The notes under the pieces were generated by a model. That model was not told where the DNA came from. It saw only the letters and a list, made by a program, of their open reading frames with translations, and did not search any database. From positions 5,588,469-5,652,468 of the forward strand of contig CP053162.1 in assembly GCA_014607495.2 (NCBI GenBank): 64,000 nt of DNA, read 5' to 3'. Positions 1 through 10,600 of this stretch are shown here, in pieces; within the stretch, counting starts at the first letter, position 1, and each line of letters starts with the position of its first letter. The position numbers and the translations under genes are program-made. The stretch comes from Carposina sasakii (taxonomy: Eukaryota > Arthropoda > Insecta > Lepidoptera > Carposinidae).

Positions 1-202
1 TGAAACAAGTATGGATTTTATAATTGATAAATATTAGGACATTATATTAATAAAGTTTGTAAACTAGTTGATAAAAAAAAGATAAGTATTTATTTTAATT
101 TTGTAGTCAATTTGTTGCAACTCGTGTTTTTTAGATAAATTTGTATATAGTTTTGTGTTTTCATTATTCGAATTTATAATAGATCTCTAAAATATAACTT
201 AC

Positions 203-217
203 CCGAAAGGAAGCCAT
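203..217 (-). CDS. First exon of a Gly-rich secreted protein gene running off the left edge
   Basis: Reading the minus strand from 217, five codons (MASFR) are followed at once by a GTAAGT donor (202-197). This is the layout of the first exon at 2470-2484 (MASSR). The sequence 5' of this ATG (218-about 380) is also very similar to the sequence 5' of that gene. The second exon, expected to supply the rest of the signal peptide and a Gly-Gly-Phe repeat body, would lie left of base 1, so the product is inferred only from the paralog. Positions 1-202 would be intron. Confidence 0.6.
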
Positions 218-380
218 AGTGGATATTAGCTCTACTAAATTGACACTGACATGTTTGATAAACAAATTCGTTTAAATATTACATGTTCACACACACAACC
301 TGTATTTGTGACGAAATAAACCCAATCCTATCGACGAAAATACAGGTGCTTGACGTTCTCAAACTTTTATATTTCAATGG
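218..380 (-). promoter_or_regulatory. Upstream block duplicated at 2485-2640
   Basis: The 160 bases upstream of this first exon match those upstream of the next paralog. Shared segments include CAATTTAGTAGAGCTAATAT just before the ATG and CGACGAAAATACAGGT further out. The shared proximal block suggests that a promoter was copied with the gene. No canonical TATA box is obvious; an AT-rich stretch lies about 50-70 bases upstream of the ATG. Confidence 0.45.
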
Positions 381-1017
381 TAAGTATAAACAGGTTTTAG
401 AAATCTGATTTAAATAATTTATCACTAATGTAGACGGATTGTATCAAATTGCGATAATTAGATTAGACAGTATAAGATGTAGGTAATAGAAATACCTATA
501 TTCAGATAAATTCTATAAAAATAGCGAACCTGATCATATTTTAGACTCAAAACAAAAAGTTGTTATCAACAAGTGAAGTGTTGATGATATGCTTCCTGTT
601 CCTGTTGACATATTAGCAGTTGAATTAATTATGGAATATATTAAATGTAAAAAAATATTAAAAAAAAATTAAGGTTACCCAAAGGTATTTTCCATTTAAA
701 GGGCTTAAACGCCCTACCAAAATATCAAAAGCTTAAGTTAAACCTGTATGTATTTGCGTTACAATAATCATTTGTTCTTAATTTGTAACGCATATACAGG
801 TGGGTGACATGTGGGTGACAAGCAGGCAAATACTGAAATGCTGAACAAGTACCATTGTGTTGAGTTATACGTTATTACTCGCAGGAAAAGTATTTTTGAT
901 TTTATTATCAGTAATCTTTGCTCTCCGCGCCAATTGTATCGGGCGATCCTGTGACTAATTAAATGGGCTTATTGGTTATTGTATGAGACATTGCTGTTTT
1001 TTGTATCACTTCTGACT
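381..1017. other. Gene-free AT-rich stretch
   Basis: No open frame with a signal peptide, splice-compatible exon or RNA gene was seen here. It is AT-rich intergenic sequence between the Gly-rich copies. Confidence 0.4.
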
Positions 1018-1277
1018 CTCCATTAGGGTTGATCAGTTACTTGAACTTTTTAAGGGGAAACATTTTTTTGAAAATCATCTTTTGGCTAAAATTTTATTGT
1101 TATGTCATTCTCTAAGGCCTAATTAAACGAACAAAACTTTTTTTTCCTGAAAATATGGAAAAAAGTTGGAAAATTATGGAATTTTCCTGCGAAATGTTTC
1201 AGTGTTTTCCGCCTCAGAATCATGGTCTGAAGTCTTGGTATCAATATTTGCCTGGCTGTCACAAACACCCTGTATAT
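1018..1277. mobile_element. End fragment of a mariner-like DNA transposon
   Basis: This stretch matches 15183-15391, the right part of the mariner relic at 13676-15391. Shared landmarks are CCATTAGG-TTGATCAGT, GGCCTAATTAAACGAAC, CAGTGTTTTCCGC and AGAATCATGGTCT. Both end in TGTCACAAACAC-CTGTATA. It is a solo end or deletion derivative; no transposase remains. Confidence 0.6.
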
Positions 1278-1702
1278 AGTATAGACTTAAGTCATGAATT
1301 GCATGTAATTGTAATGAGTAGTGTGTTTGAAATAAAATAAAATAAATAAACCGCTTATTACTGTATACTATTTTTTGCCTGAGTCTCTATTACTGATTAG
1401 ACAGTTTGTATCGCAAGAGCAGTCTATATTTATTAGTACCATAATATGTCCTACATCAGGTTCACCACCATTTTGTACCATATTTTACTACTTCCCAGCC
1501 AGTTCCAAATGCACAATGCGCAATATCAAGTATTAACAACTACCGTTAATTCCAGATATTATCTCAATTTGTTGAAAGTACGTCCTTTATATAGTTTCTT
1601 TAATAATCAATTACACCTTCAATAAAACACAAGATAGATCTTTATTTTTATTAAATAATACTCAGGAAGATGATGACTTTTGTATAAGTAAAATATTAAA
1701 AC
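1278..1702. other. 3' flank of the first complete Gly-rich gene
   Basis: AT-rich non-coding sequence downstream (minus sense) of the gene at 1703-2484. AATAAA-like words occur on the minus strand around 1621-1660, suitable for polyadenylation, but none can be singled out. Confidence 0.3.
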
Positions 1703-2484
1703 TTATCGTCTAAAGCCAAATCCTCCTCCGTAGCCGCCGGGTCCTCCTCCGTAGCCTCCCTGACCACCGAAGCCGCCGAAACCGCCTGGGCCTCCTCCAA
1801 AGCCTCCCCAAAATCCGCCTGGTCCTCCATAAAATCCGCCTGGTCCTCCGCCGAATCCGCCTGGTCCTCCCCCAAATCCGCCTGGTCCTCCCCCACCTGG
1901 TCCACCAAATCCGCCGCCGCCTCCAGGTCCACCAAATCCGCCACCGCCTCCAGGGCCACCGAAACCACCATCGAATTGGGCCATAGAAATGCCCAATACG
2001 GTTGCAATTATTGCTATTGTTAACGGTATCTGTAACAATTATATATTTTTATGAAGCTTATATTTATTCATAAAGATTAATGACCAATTTCAATTCTGGA
2101 GATTAAATAGAAACTCGGTTTTTTTATTCCAAATTTGAAATTTGGTATAAAAACAATGAAAAATTTATTCTGAAACATTCAAAAAATCTCTCGAGATCGG
2201 TTATTGAAATTGGATGTAAAAGGCGATATACAGCCGATTTCTATAACTAATCTTGAGAGATTTTTTGCATATCTCAGATTTAATCTTCAATTGTTTTCAT
2301 ACAAAACTTCAAATAAGGAATTAAAAAAAAAATCGAGATTCTGTTTGACCTCTCGTATTGGCCGTTAAATAATCGAAATCTGTCAGTTAAATAAATTGTA
2401 GTTTGTTTTATGTTTTGATTATTTCTAATTATTAATTGTATAGTTCCAAAATACTTATAACTTACTTACCCGTGAGGAAGCCAT
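1703..2484 (-). CDS. Gly-rich secreted protein 1 (two exons)
   Basis: Exon 1 is 2470-2484 (MASSR) with donor GTAAGT. Exon 2 is 1703-2029 after a TTACAG acceptor, phase 0. The joined product is 113 aa. Residues 1 to about 25 form a signal peptide (IPLTIAIIATVLGISMAQ in exon 2). The mature part consists almost wholly of (F)GG-P-GG repeats with a few Tyr/Trp, and ends GFGFRR. Such Gly-Phe/Tyr repeats are seen in insect cuticle, silk-associated and antimicrobial secreted proteins; no signature here decides between these. The start was chosen because exon 1 is conserved in the paralogs at 217, 5588 and 16577, and because it completes the signal peptide. An inverted repeat sits in the 440-bp intron (about 2187-2268). 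Confidence 0.8.
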
Positions 2485-2640
2485 AGTGGATATTAGCTCT
2501 ACTAAATTGGCACTGGCTTGTTTTATTAAAAAAAAATCCTTTAAATATGGTTCATACACAACCTGATTTGTGATGAATTTAACCATATTCTATGGACGAA
2601 AATACAGGTACTCAAACTTTACTATTTAATTATATAATTT
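2485..2640 (-). promoter_or_regulatory. Upstream region of Gly-rich gene 1, copy of 218-380
   Basis: This is the second copy of the duplicated proximal region. The proximal 40 bases are almost identical to the left copy and similarity continues through CGACGAAAATACAGGT. A run of A/T and TTAATAAAA lies about 40-50 bases 5' of the ATG and may stand in for a TATA box. Confidence 0.4.
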
Positions 2641-3214
2641 AAAAAATAAACAATATCTGGACTTTAAAAAAATTACCTAGTTAGGTTAAATTATTTAATC
2701 ATCAATCAATGCAGATAGCAACAACACTTTGTCAGAAATAGATAATACTGGGTTTAACAAAAAGGGGGACATTAACCGAAATTAAATGAGAATAGACTAG
2801 GTACAACAAATAACCAGTCCACTAAATTTGAGTCTCAAAAATCATATTTTCCCAAAATTTACATCATTCGTTAGCAGTTTGGAAATAGAATGTCTACTTA
2901 TATTATGTTATTAACTTAGAAAAACAAAAATGATATCTTATTTCGTTATCACATAACACGGTTTGAGAACCAGTGTTCAATCATGAATTTCTAGATACTT
3001 GGAAATTTAACGTAGGTAAAACCCACACATATCACGTGTGCGTGTAAATCAAACGTGTTTGCGGAAATAATAATATCACTTCTATTGTAAACGTTTAGGG
3101 GAACTGATCGAATAAATAATTATCATAATAATTAAATAATTATATTTTTTTAAATATATTTATAACACGGTGGGTGGTGTAGCGTTACGCATAACATTAT
3201 TGTGCTTGTATTTC
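2641..3214. other. Gene-free AT-rich stretch
   Basis: No supported gene. It is intergenic sequence between the duplicated promoter and the palindrome at 3248-3267. Confidence 0.3.
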
Positions 3215-3221
3215 CATAGAC

Positions 3222-3284
3222 TTATACGTCTAACTAATAGAAATATAACCTATATATAGGTTATAATTCTATTGTCTAACTCTT
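3222..3284. repeat. Inverted repeat centred on a 20-bp perfect palindrome
   Basis: Positions 3248-3267 read ATAACCTATATATAGGTTAT, a perfect palindrome. The flanks (TAACTAATAGAA on the left, TTCTATTGTCTAA on the right) extend the pairing imperfectly. It could be a transposon relic or cruciform-prone site. Function unknown. Confidence 0.5.
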
Positions 3285-4020
3285 TTGCGGGGCATGCATC
3301 GGGCGTGAGCGAAGCGAGCGCGACTTTTTTTCTCATATTTAGCACGTAAGTTGCCTATTATATCATGAAAATTCAAACTCTACCTAGAATTTCTTACCAT
3401 TTTGTTATGAGTGGTCATGAGCCCCGTGATCTACCTGGATCCGTGCTTGGTGAAAAGCCTAACAAAAGCCAGGACAGGTCCGGACATGGTGCATTTTGGT
3501 CGGATACACACTCAAATATCTTGACTCTGTCCGGCTTTATCCGGATGCCTGGCAACGCTAATCGGGCCGTAGCCAAGATACAAAGGTCGATACGATTCAC
3601 CTGTCGATGATCCCAGTGCAAATACTACTGTTTGCATGCGATGAAAAACTAAGTTATGGGATATGATCTTGAATGTTGGATGTATGTAAACGGAGGAATT
3701 GAATATAAATTTAAGCATTTCTTGCAAATGGTTCTGCTTCATTCGTCCTATATGTCAAATATAACACCAGAAACTAGTAATGTTCATTTATTTTGTTTGC
3801 AACGGAAGATTGGATGGAAGGGTTGGAAGAGGAACCCTTCCGCACTTTCTCTGATCAAATTGATGAAATTCTAGAGAAAGGTCAGGTTAAAAGTACCCTT
3901 AACTAACGAGCGTGCATGAAGAATATCATGAAAGTAGATGAAGCGAAAGAGGTGCATCAAGACCGTAGAAAGTGGAGGTCCGTGATATCTGCCTACACCT
4001 CAGGGAAAGATGCGTGGTGT
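3285..4020. repeat. Mosaic of degraded interspersed repeats
   Basis: Pieces recur elsewhere in the window. GGGCCGTAGCCAAGAT (around 3565) recurs at about 62905. The stretch 3908-3960 (GCATGAAGAATATCATGAAAG and what follows) recurs at about 58450-58490. The plus frame at 3915-4020 reads like the C-terminus of a retroelement protein (DRRKWRSVISAY). No intact gene. Confidence 0.45.
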
Positions 4021-4035
4021 TAGGTATGTATAAAT

Positions 4036-4130
4036 GAATGTATTTATTAATAATAAATTTTTATTATTAATTTTTATTATTATTAATTATTAATAAAAAT
4101 TAATAAAAATAATTTATTAATAATTTTATA
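4036..4130. repeat. AT-only inverted repeat
   Basis: A run of TAATAAATTTTTATTATTAA-type sequence is followed by its near reverse complement, forming a potential long A/T hairpin. It is low complexity and probably neutral. Confidence 0.5.
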
Positions 4131-4588
4131 ATGAATGTATTTGTTTGCTATAGAATGATGATTAACTGTAAAATTTTTGAGTTAATAAATATTAATGCCT
4201 CGATTAATTAATTTTAGTATGTTGTGAATGAGGATGAAGAAGATGATATCCACATAGGAAAATAAATTGGAGTAATAAATGCCATATTTCTTTTGTGCAA
4301 TAAAGAATAAGAATTAAAATAATTTAGTGGGATAATAAGAAAAAACTAAATATTTTGTATAACTTTTATGTATTTTCTTGGTAACAGTCAGCACACTAAC
4401 ATTATCACCTATTTTCGGCGTGTACTTTCTGCTCCCACGATTTATATCTCTGTTTAAACTCATTATAATAATTACAAGTAACTTCAAACAAAAATTACTA
4501 TTATTGTGCTACTTATAATAATTGTCCTTATTTATTGCTCTCCATTGGTTTCATATTTACATCGAATCGTTATTGTGTTAGCTTAATT
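4131..4588. other. 3' flank of Gly-rich gene 2
   Basis: Nothing recognisable apart from AT-rich sequence downstream (minus sense) of the next gene. Confidence 0.3.
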
Positions 4589-5588
4589 CTATCTTTTGAA
4601 GCCACCTCCAAAGCCTCCTTGACCTCCGAAATCACCCCCTTGTCCTCCAAAGTTTCCCCCTTGGCCTCCAAAGTCACCACCCTGCCCTCCAAATCCACCT
4701 TGTCCTCCCTGATCACCAAAGCCTTGTCCTCCTTGACCGCCGCCAAATCCTCCCTGGCCACCGCCAAATCCTCCTTGACCGCCCCCAAATCCTCCTTGAC
4801 CGCCCCCAAATCCTCCTTGACCGCCGCCAAATCCTCCCGGGCCTCCACCATTACCGCCTCCAGGGCCGCCGAACCCGCCATCACCGCCGAATTGGGCCAT
4901 AGTATTGCCCAAAATTACGGCAATTACTGCTAATGTTAACGTTGTCTGAAAAAAAAAATTCTTTATTCTTTATTGCACATACACAAAAAGAAATATGGCA
5001 TACAACATTAAAAAAGAGATGCATGTACAATGGCAAGCTTATCTCTACCAGAGATCTCTTCCAGCAAGCCAAGCAAGTAAAGAGAAATTGTTAACAATAG
5101 GGTAACATGTGCAATTAAACAAATTCTAAGAAACTACAAAACTTCATTAAGAAAAAAAAGGAGAAAAACAAATGACAGCATATTCAAATAATGGACAATA
5201 TGCCATGTTATAAAAAAAATAGACTCGCTTATATTAAGACGCGGTTTCGTTATAACACCGAAATTGTATAAAAAGCTAAGTACCTAAACATCGACTAATG
5301 GGGTTAAATAGTTATTTTATTATTAATTATATTTATTTATTTATTATTATTTTATTTATTAATATTTTAAGGCTGTTTTGGGATAGGTAATGTGCTACAA
5401 TTTAAAGTAAATTATGTTGAATGTAGCCTCTCTGCACTTTATATGTATACAAAATTTCAGTTAGATTGGTTGAGTAAATAAATCCTGAAGAGGTAGCAAA
5501 CAAAAATAAAATAAATTACCATCGCATTCGTAATGTTAATTGGGATAGTTGAGATTGGGATAGTAGTACTTACCCGTAAAGTGGCCAT
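4589..5588 (-). CDS. Gly-rich secreted protein 2 (two exons)
   Basis: Exon 1 is 5574-5588 (MATLR) with donor GTAAGT. Exon 2 is 4589-4945 after a poly-T/CAG acceptor, phase 0. The product is 123 aa. The signal peptide continues as TTLTLAVIAVILGNTMAQ. The mature chain is GGFGG, GGGQGGFGG and GGQGGDFGG repeats ending GGFGGGFKR. It differs from gene 1 in using Gln rather than Pro within the repeat. A TATA box lies at 5631-5637. A LINE 3' fragment (4952-5206) occupies much of the 628-bp intron in the same orientation and ends only a few bases from the acceptor. The product family and secretion are clear; its function is not. Confidence 0.82.
4952..5206 (-). mobile_element. CR1/Jockey-type LINE 3' UTR fragment inside an intron
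   Basis: This is nearly identical to 62370-62600. Shared words include TTTATTGCACATACACAAAA, GATGCATGTACAATGGCAAG and CCAGCAAGCCAAGCAAGTAA. On the minus strand it ends in GCAATAAAG plus AT, the usual LINE tail. The copy at 62345-62825 continues into the LINE protein C-terminus, which identifies the family. It is 5'-truncated at about 5206. Confidence 0.75.
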
Positions 5589-5630
5589 CGTGTGGGTACT
5601 TTAGCTTTTCCGTAATGCTACTGCCCGGTT

Positions 5631-5637
5631 TTATATA
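5631..5637 (-). promoter_or_regulatory. TATA box of Gly-rich gene 2
   Basis: The minus strand reads GTATATAAAACC about 43-50 bases 5' of the ATG at 5588. This leaves room for a short leader. Confidence 0.6.
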
Positions 5638-6333
5638 CAAATGCGCTTATATATTACAGATTCACGTGACTTGTTTGGGATAAATGAACTTCGGCAATTT
5701 TATGATGATTCTACTTATCGTTTCAGTTATGAAGTCCAGTCATAGGCGCTAGTGTAGTAGTAACTCTAACTGTGTTTCATTCATGTTGTTTAGTTTCATA
5801 AAAATCCGCAGGTCTTCGTGATTGAAATTGACTTTAATTAATTCAAACTACTGATATAACTACTATACTATTCGCTACTGCCTTGGCTGTTTAGCTTACT
5901 ATTCCATATTTTTTGTTTTTAGGATTACGTATCGCAATGATATACTAAAATTCTCTACTAATACTTACTTCTCTATATTTACAGGCATTTTATTTAGTTT
6001 CACCTGTCCCGTTGTCTGTAATCAAATTACACTTACCGGTTTCCGATTGAGCCGAAATTTTGCATGCATCGGATCAGATGACAATGCAATATTATTATGA
6101 CATAAGCTGATCTGATGATAGTGCTGGAAGGTGGCCATAGAAACTCCGTAATTAAACGACGCAACCCCATCGAGTTTGGGCCTTTTTGATTCGATCAGTT
6201 CATTTTATTAACAAAATAGTAAAGCTTGTTTTTAAAAAAGGTTTTTTTAAGTGAAGTTTTTAATATAGTTTTAGCTAACTTACCTATAAAATTCAATTTT
6301 GGAGAACTACCTACGAGTATAACATGCTTTAGG
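5638..6333. other. Gene-free upstream stretch
   Basis: Non-coding; no repeat match noticed in the window. Confidence 0.3.
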
Positions 6334-6334
6334 C

Positions 6335-6598
6335 TAAGGCCGCACTACGGGTTTTGCTTGCAAGCGGTTAAACGCGTAACCGCAAAACCGCTCGAGACGC
6401 ACACACTACGGTTAAAAACCGCGAATATAAGTTCTATGGATCTCAAATTTTTGCGCGGTTTTTACCCGCTAGTCATGTAACAAAACGCGGTTTTAAAATC
6501 AGTCGCCCGCAAAAACCGTCAGTGCGGCCGCTTCCACTGGTTTCCCTTAGTCACAAAGTCAGCCGGTTAAAAATCGCGGCGGTTTAGTGCGGCCTTAG
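6335..6598. mobile_element. Non-autonomous TIR element (MITE), about 264 bp
   Basis: The ends are inverted: AGGCCGCACTACGG on the left and TTTAGTGCGGCCT on the right, each flanked by TA. The inside repeats GCGGTTTT/AAAACCGC motifs in both orientations. A TA target suggests a Tc1/mariner- or PIF-type mobiliser. No coding capacity. Confidence 0.6.
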
Positions 6599-7046
6599 AA
6601 AGTCTACCTATTCCGTTTTGTACTAGACCAGGGTAGGTAAGTGTAGGTGGGTAGGTAGTTATTTTTATTGCTTTATTAATTTTCATTACAGATTATAATG
6701 AACTTGAAGTCGTAAAGTTTAGGAAAAATATATATTTTTTTAATAGATATATAATGAGGGATATGAAAGGGTGAGATAATTCGACTGTTGTGGTTATTTT
6801 TGCATATTTTTTTATTATCAAACATCTCTGCATAGAATAAAGAATATTCATTACCTCCTTTTATGAAAATAAAGGAGAGCTCGCGAGTCTGTATGAATAC
6901 ACAGAACCTATGGCGAATACGTAAACGCTCACTTGGCCGATTTTTTTGAAAACGCTATAGCTAGACGAATCAAATGATTTTCCTTATACCATGGTGTGAT
7001 TATAAAATTAATCATTGTCAAAATAGTTAGTAGTTATTTGTAGGTA
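6599..7046. other. Gene-free stretch left of the SINE
   Basis: No open frame or splice-compatible exon of interest seen. Confidence 0.3.
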
Positions 7047-7049
7047 CAT

Positions 7050-7247
7050 ATGTAGTTATTCCTGTACGGGGTTCAGCTAGAATTACATCAGCTGTATCTT
7101 TTTTCGTACATATCGTAAGAGTCGAACAAATGGGCATTCTCTTTTAACTCTAGCCTATTACATCTGGCCCCGCTATGATAAACGTGCTAAACGTCTCCTT
7201 CGTGATCCTGCAATTTTAGGGAAAACAATGTGTATGTAGGTATGTAT
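7050..7247 (+). mobile_element. SINE with a (TATG)n-like tail, target of the LTR insertion
   Basis: The stretch from GGGGTTCAGCTAGAATTACA to the TGTATGTAGGTATGTAT tail matches 23695-23925 and, inverted, 16765-16960 and 49560-49700. Shared words include CATCAGCT, CCCGCTATGATAAACGTG (variants) and GTGATCCTGCA. The LTR element lies in the tail, splitting GTAT repeats (7244-7247 and 13147-13150). Confidence 0.55.
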
Positions 7248-7456
7248 TGTAAGGAAATTCAAGTTCGAAGCTGACAACACTGGATACGAAGATGTGTAGG
7301 GTAGTTTCACATTTATATTTTTAGGCCCGCTTCACGGGTTTGACTCACTTGGCTTCCCGCTCTGCTTGAGGTTAGTTCTATCAAACTGCACTGTAAGTTT
7401 ATTATTAATATACTTTTATTTTGAATTTCATTTTGTTTTTCTGAGTATCTCTAACA
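7248..7456 (+). repeat. 5' LTR, 209 bp
   Basis: Starts TGTAAGGAAATTC and ends ATCTCTAACA. Identical to 12938-13146. It is short for the family and has no clear TATA; an AT-rich segment lies at about 7400-7430. Confidence 0.93.
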
Positions 7457-7612
7457 GCTCAGAAGTGGGATATTATACCCATAATCAGCTCACGTAAGTT
7501 TTCTTGATACTATTTGTTACTAAATTATGATCTATTACTGAATTATTTTTTATTCACCGTTTTGTGCATTTATATGTTGTAGTGCTAATTAATTAATTAT
7601 AATTAATAATTA

Positions 7613-10600
7613 ATGAAAATGGGTCGTCATAAACAAAAAGACGAAGGTCGTCATGAAAGACGTTTGCGGCGTAAATTATTAGAAGATCAAAATTTAAAGT
7701 TGGCAGAACGTTTAAAAACACTTGAAAGTGTGGTATTTCGTGACAATGATTTTACAAATGTAATTGAGTGTCGTAGTGGTAGCCTCCAAAATGATAAACG
7801 TTCTAAGGGACATAATTCGGAATCTATGACACCGCCATTACCCGTAAATCAATCAATTCTCCCAATAAACTCGGATCCAACGGCAACCTCGGAGTCGGTG
7901 TCAACAATAAATGACCAGCAGCCTTTGTTATTACCCACTTGTGCACCTATAACTGTGAATAATGGTTCTGTTGACGTAGTTTCTACGCATACTAATATGA
8001 GTAATACTCCGTCTCAGGCAGTGCCACCATCATTATTATCATCTTCGATTCGTTACGTAGGCCGAAGCGATCCTATACCTGATTTTGATCCACAATCTTC
8101 GTTAATTACAATGGAACAATGGTTACGTAAAGTAGAGGGTATATCTGAAATGTACGGTTGGGACGAAAAGACATTGATATTTAATTGCTCGTCTAAACTT
8201 AAGGGATATGCTCGTCAATGGTATGATCAGTTAAATGACTTGAAATGTAATTGGTCGGAGTGGAAAATTCGTTTGCTGACCGCTTTTCCTTCCAACCGTA
8301 GTAAACTTAATATGATGCGTGAATTAGTCAATGTAGTACGACACCCATCACAAGATTTTTTACAATTCTATTACGATAAATTAGCACTAGGTAATGCGTG
8401 TAATTTACCGGAGACCCTGATCACGGAGGCAATCATAGGTACGATTGGTAATGATCTCGTAGAAGTCGGTGCTATATCGGCGGGTTGTCGTGACACGCGC
8501 GGTTTACTGTGTTACTTATCGTCTCTTAGACGTCCTACACAATCTAACTTTAACCAAGATCGGCGAAATAATTATATTGATAATAAATTACGGTGTCATA
8601 TATGTAAGCGTCGTGGTCATATTTCATCAAAATGCACGTACAAACTTCAAACCAAACAAGATAAAACGTCACTAGTTTGTACTTTTTGTAGTAAGGTAGG
8701 TCATGAAGATAAAAATTGTTACCAGAAATTAAAAAAATGTAGTTACTGTGGTAAAACAGGTCATGTTAAAGATGAGTGCATGAAGTTAAAGAACAGAAAT
8801 ATGAATAAACACAATAATACTCAAGTAGTTCGCATTATAAAAGACGCGGCGGGTAGTTCTAAATATTATATGTATATTAAGATTAATGATTTGCTTACAT
8901 ATGCTTTTATTGATTTCGGTAGCTCTTGTATTACAATAACAGAATCTGTTTCTTATCAACTGAAATTAGTTGTCAATCCTTGTCGTATGCAAAATGCTAT
9001 TTGTGGTTTTGGCGGTTCTAAAATTACACCACTCGGTGAAACCTGGATTAAAGTCACTGCCGATGAGGCGACTTGTGAGGCTATGGCCTATATTGTTCCA
9101 GATTGTGCACAGGATATTGGAGTGATTGTCGGGCAACCGTTTACAGAATATCCAAATGTATACGTTACTAAAACACCCACGACTTTAAAAATTTACAACA
9201 GTAATAATTTAACACAAGTGCCTAATTTGTATGATGACATTGAGCGTGTGCAATTAGTTTTAGATGAGTCGATTATGTTACAACCAGGTATAAATAAAAT
9301 AATTTTAAGCTCTATTGAGCCGATAACTAGTACCGTTTCCGTGCACGCGTCAGAAAGTGTAAAACCTAGACAGGAATGTCTAGTTAAAGAATGCAAAGCT
9401 GATGTTATTGACGGTAAAGCGATCATTAGTGTTTTTAATTTAAGTGATAGGCAAATTAAATTACCTGCAGGTCGGTGTGTAGCTCGAGCTACGATCATGG
9501 ATATCGATAGTAGTGGATATAAAGTCGGTGACAATCTAAAACCTGATGTTCTCAGAGAACTTCACAATATTCTGACGGAATATTCTGACTGTTTCTCGGG
9601 CGATGACGGTAAAGTAGGAAAGTGTTCCATTGAGATGCATATTGAGTTAACAGACAAAAAACCTATTTACTATCGCCCATATCGCTTGTCCTTAGCTGAT
9701 CGTGAAAAGGTTCGTAATATTGTTAGTGACTTAAAGGAAAAGGGTATTGTCGAAGATTCCAATTCACCTTACGCCAGCCCAGTAATATTAGTTCCCAAGA
9801 AAACTGGAGAGTCACGTATGTGCGTAGATTATCGATCCTTGAATAAAATAACAAAAAAAGAACGATACCCTTTGCCTTTAATACAAGACCAATTGGATAG
9901 ACTATCTAAACAACGTGTATTTTCTTGTCTCGATATACGGTCAGCGTATCATTGCATACAGATTGATGATGACAGTAAAGAGTATACGGCATTCATAACT
10001 CCGGATGGTCATTTTCAATATACACGTATGAGCTTTGGTTTAGTTAATGCTCCATCCGTATTTCAACGGGCTATGGATGATATACTCGGTCAACTTAGGT
10101 TTCAATGTGCTACAGCATACCTTGATGATGTATTGATATATGCAGAAAATTATGACGATGCTTTGCTGCGTTTGCGTTCTGTATTACAAAAGATACAAGA
10201 GGCTAACTTGACATTACGATTAGATAAATGTTCCTTCCTTGTCCCTCGTATTGAATATTTAGGTCATGAAGTATGTAACGGTGAAGTAAGACCATCAATG
10301 CATAAACTTTCTGCAGTTCGTGACTTCGCTGTTCCACAAAATGTTCATCAGGTTCGTCAGTTTTTAGGACTGGCTAATTACTTTCGGAAATATGTACAAG
10401 GATTCGCTTCTTTAGCTCGCCCTTTAACAATATTGACCAAAAAGAATCAGCCGTGGTTATGGAACGATGAACAATTACGCGCTTTTGAACAAATTAAAAA
10501 GGTATTAATTAACAAACCGGTATTGGCATTGTTCAATCCAGATTATGACACACAAATTCATACTGACGCATCTAAATTAGGTTTAGGTGGTATATTGATG

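Noticed and set aside
1696..2007. Alternative long frames overlapping the Gly-rich genes (also 4535-4933, 4570-4884, 15554-15893)
   Set aside because: They are other-frame readings of the GGN-rich repeats. The Gly frame has the signal peptide and conserved first exon; these do not.
3365..3874. Overlapping frames of 68-81 codons on both strands
   Set aside because: They lie in a mosaic of dispersed repeats, have no signal peptide or splice partner, and both strands are open equally.
9193..9534. 113-codon minus frame inside gag-pol (also 8469-8675, 11309-11494)
   Set aside because: Shadow frames of the well-supported gag-pol gene with no independent signal.
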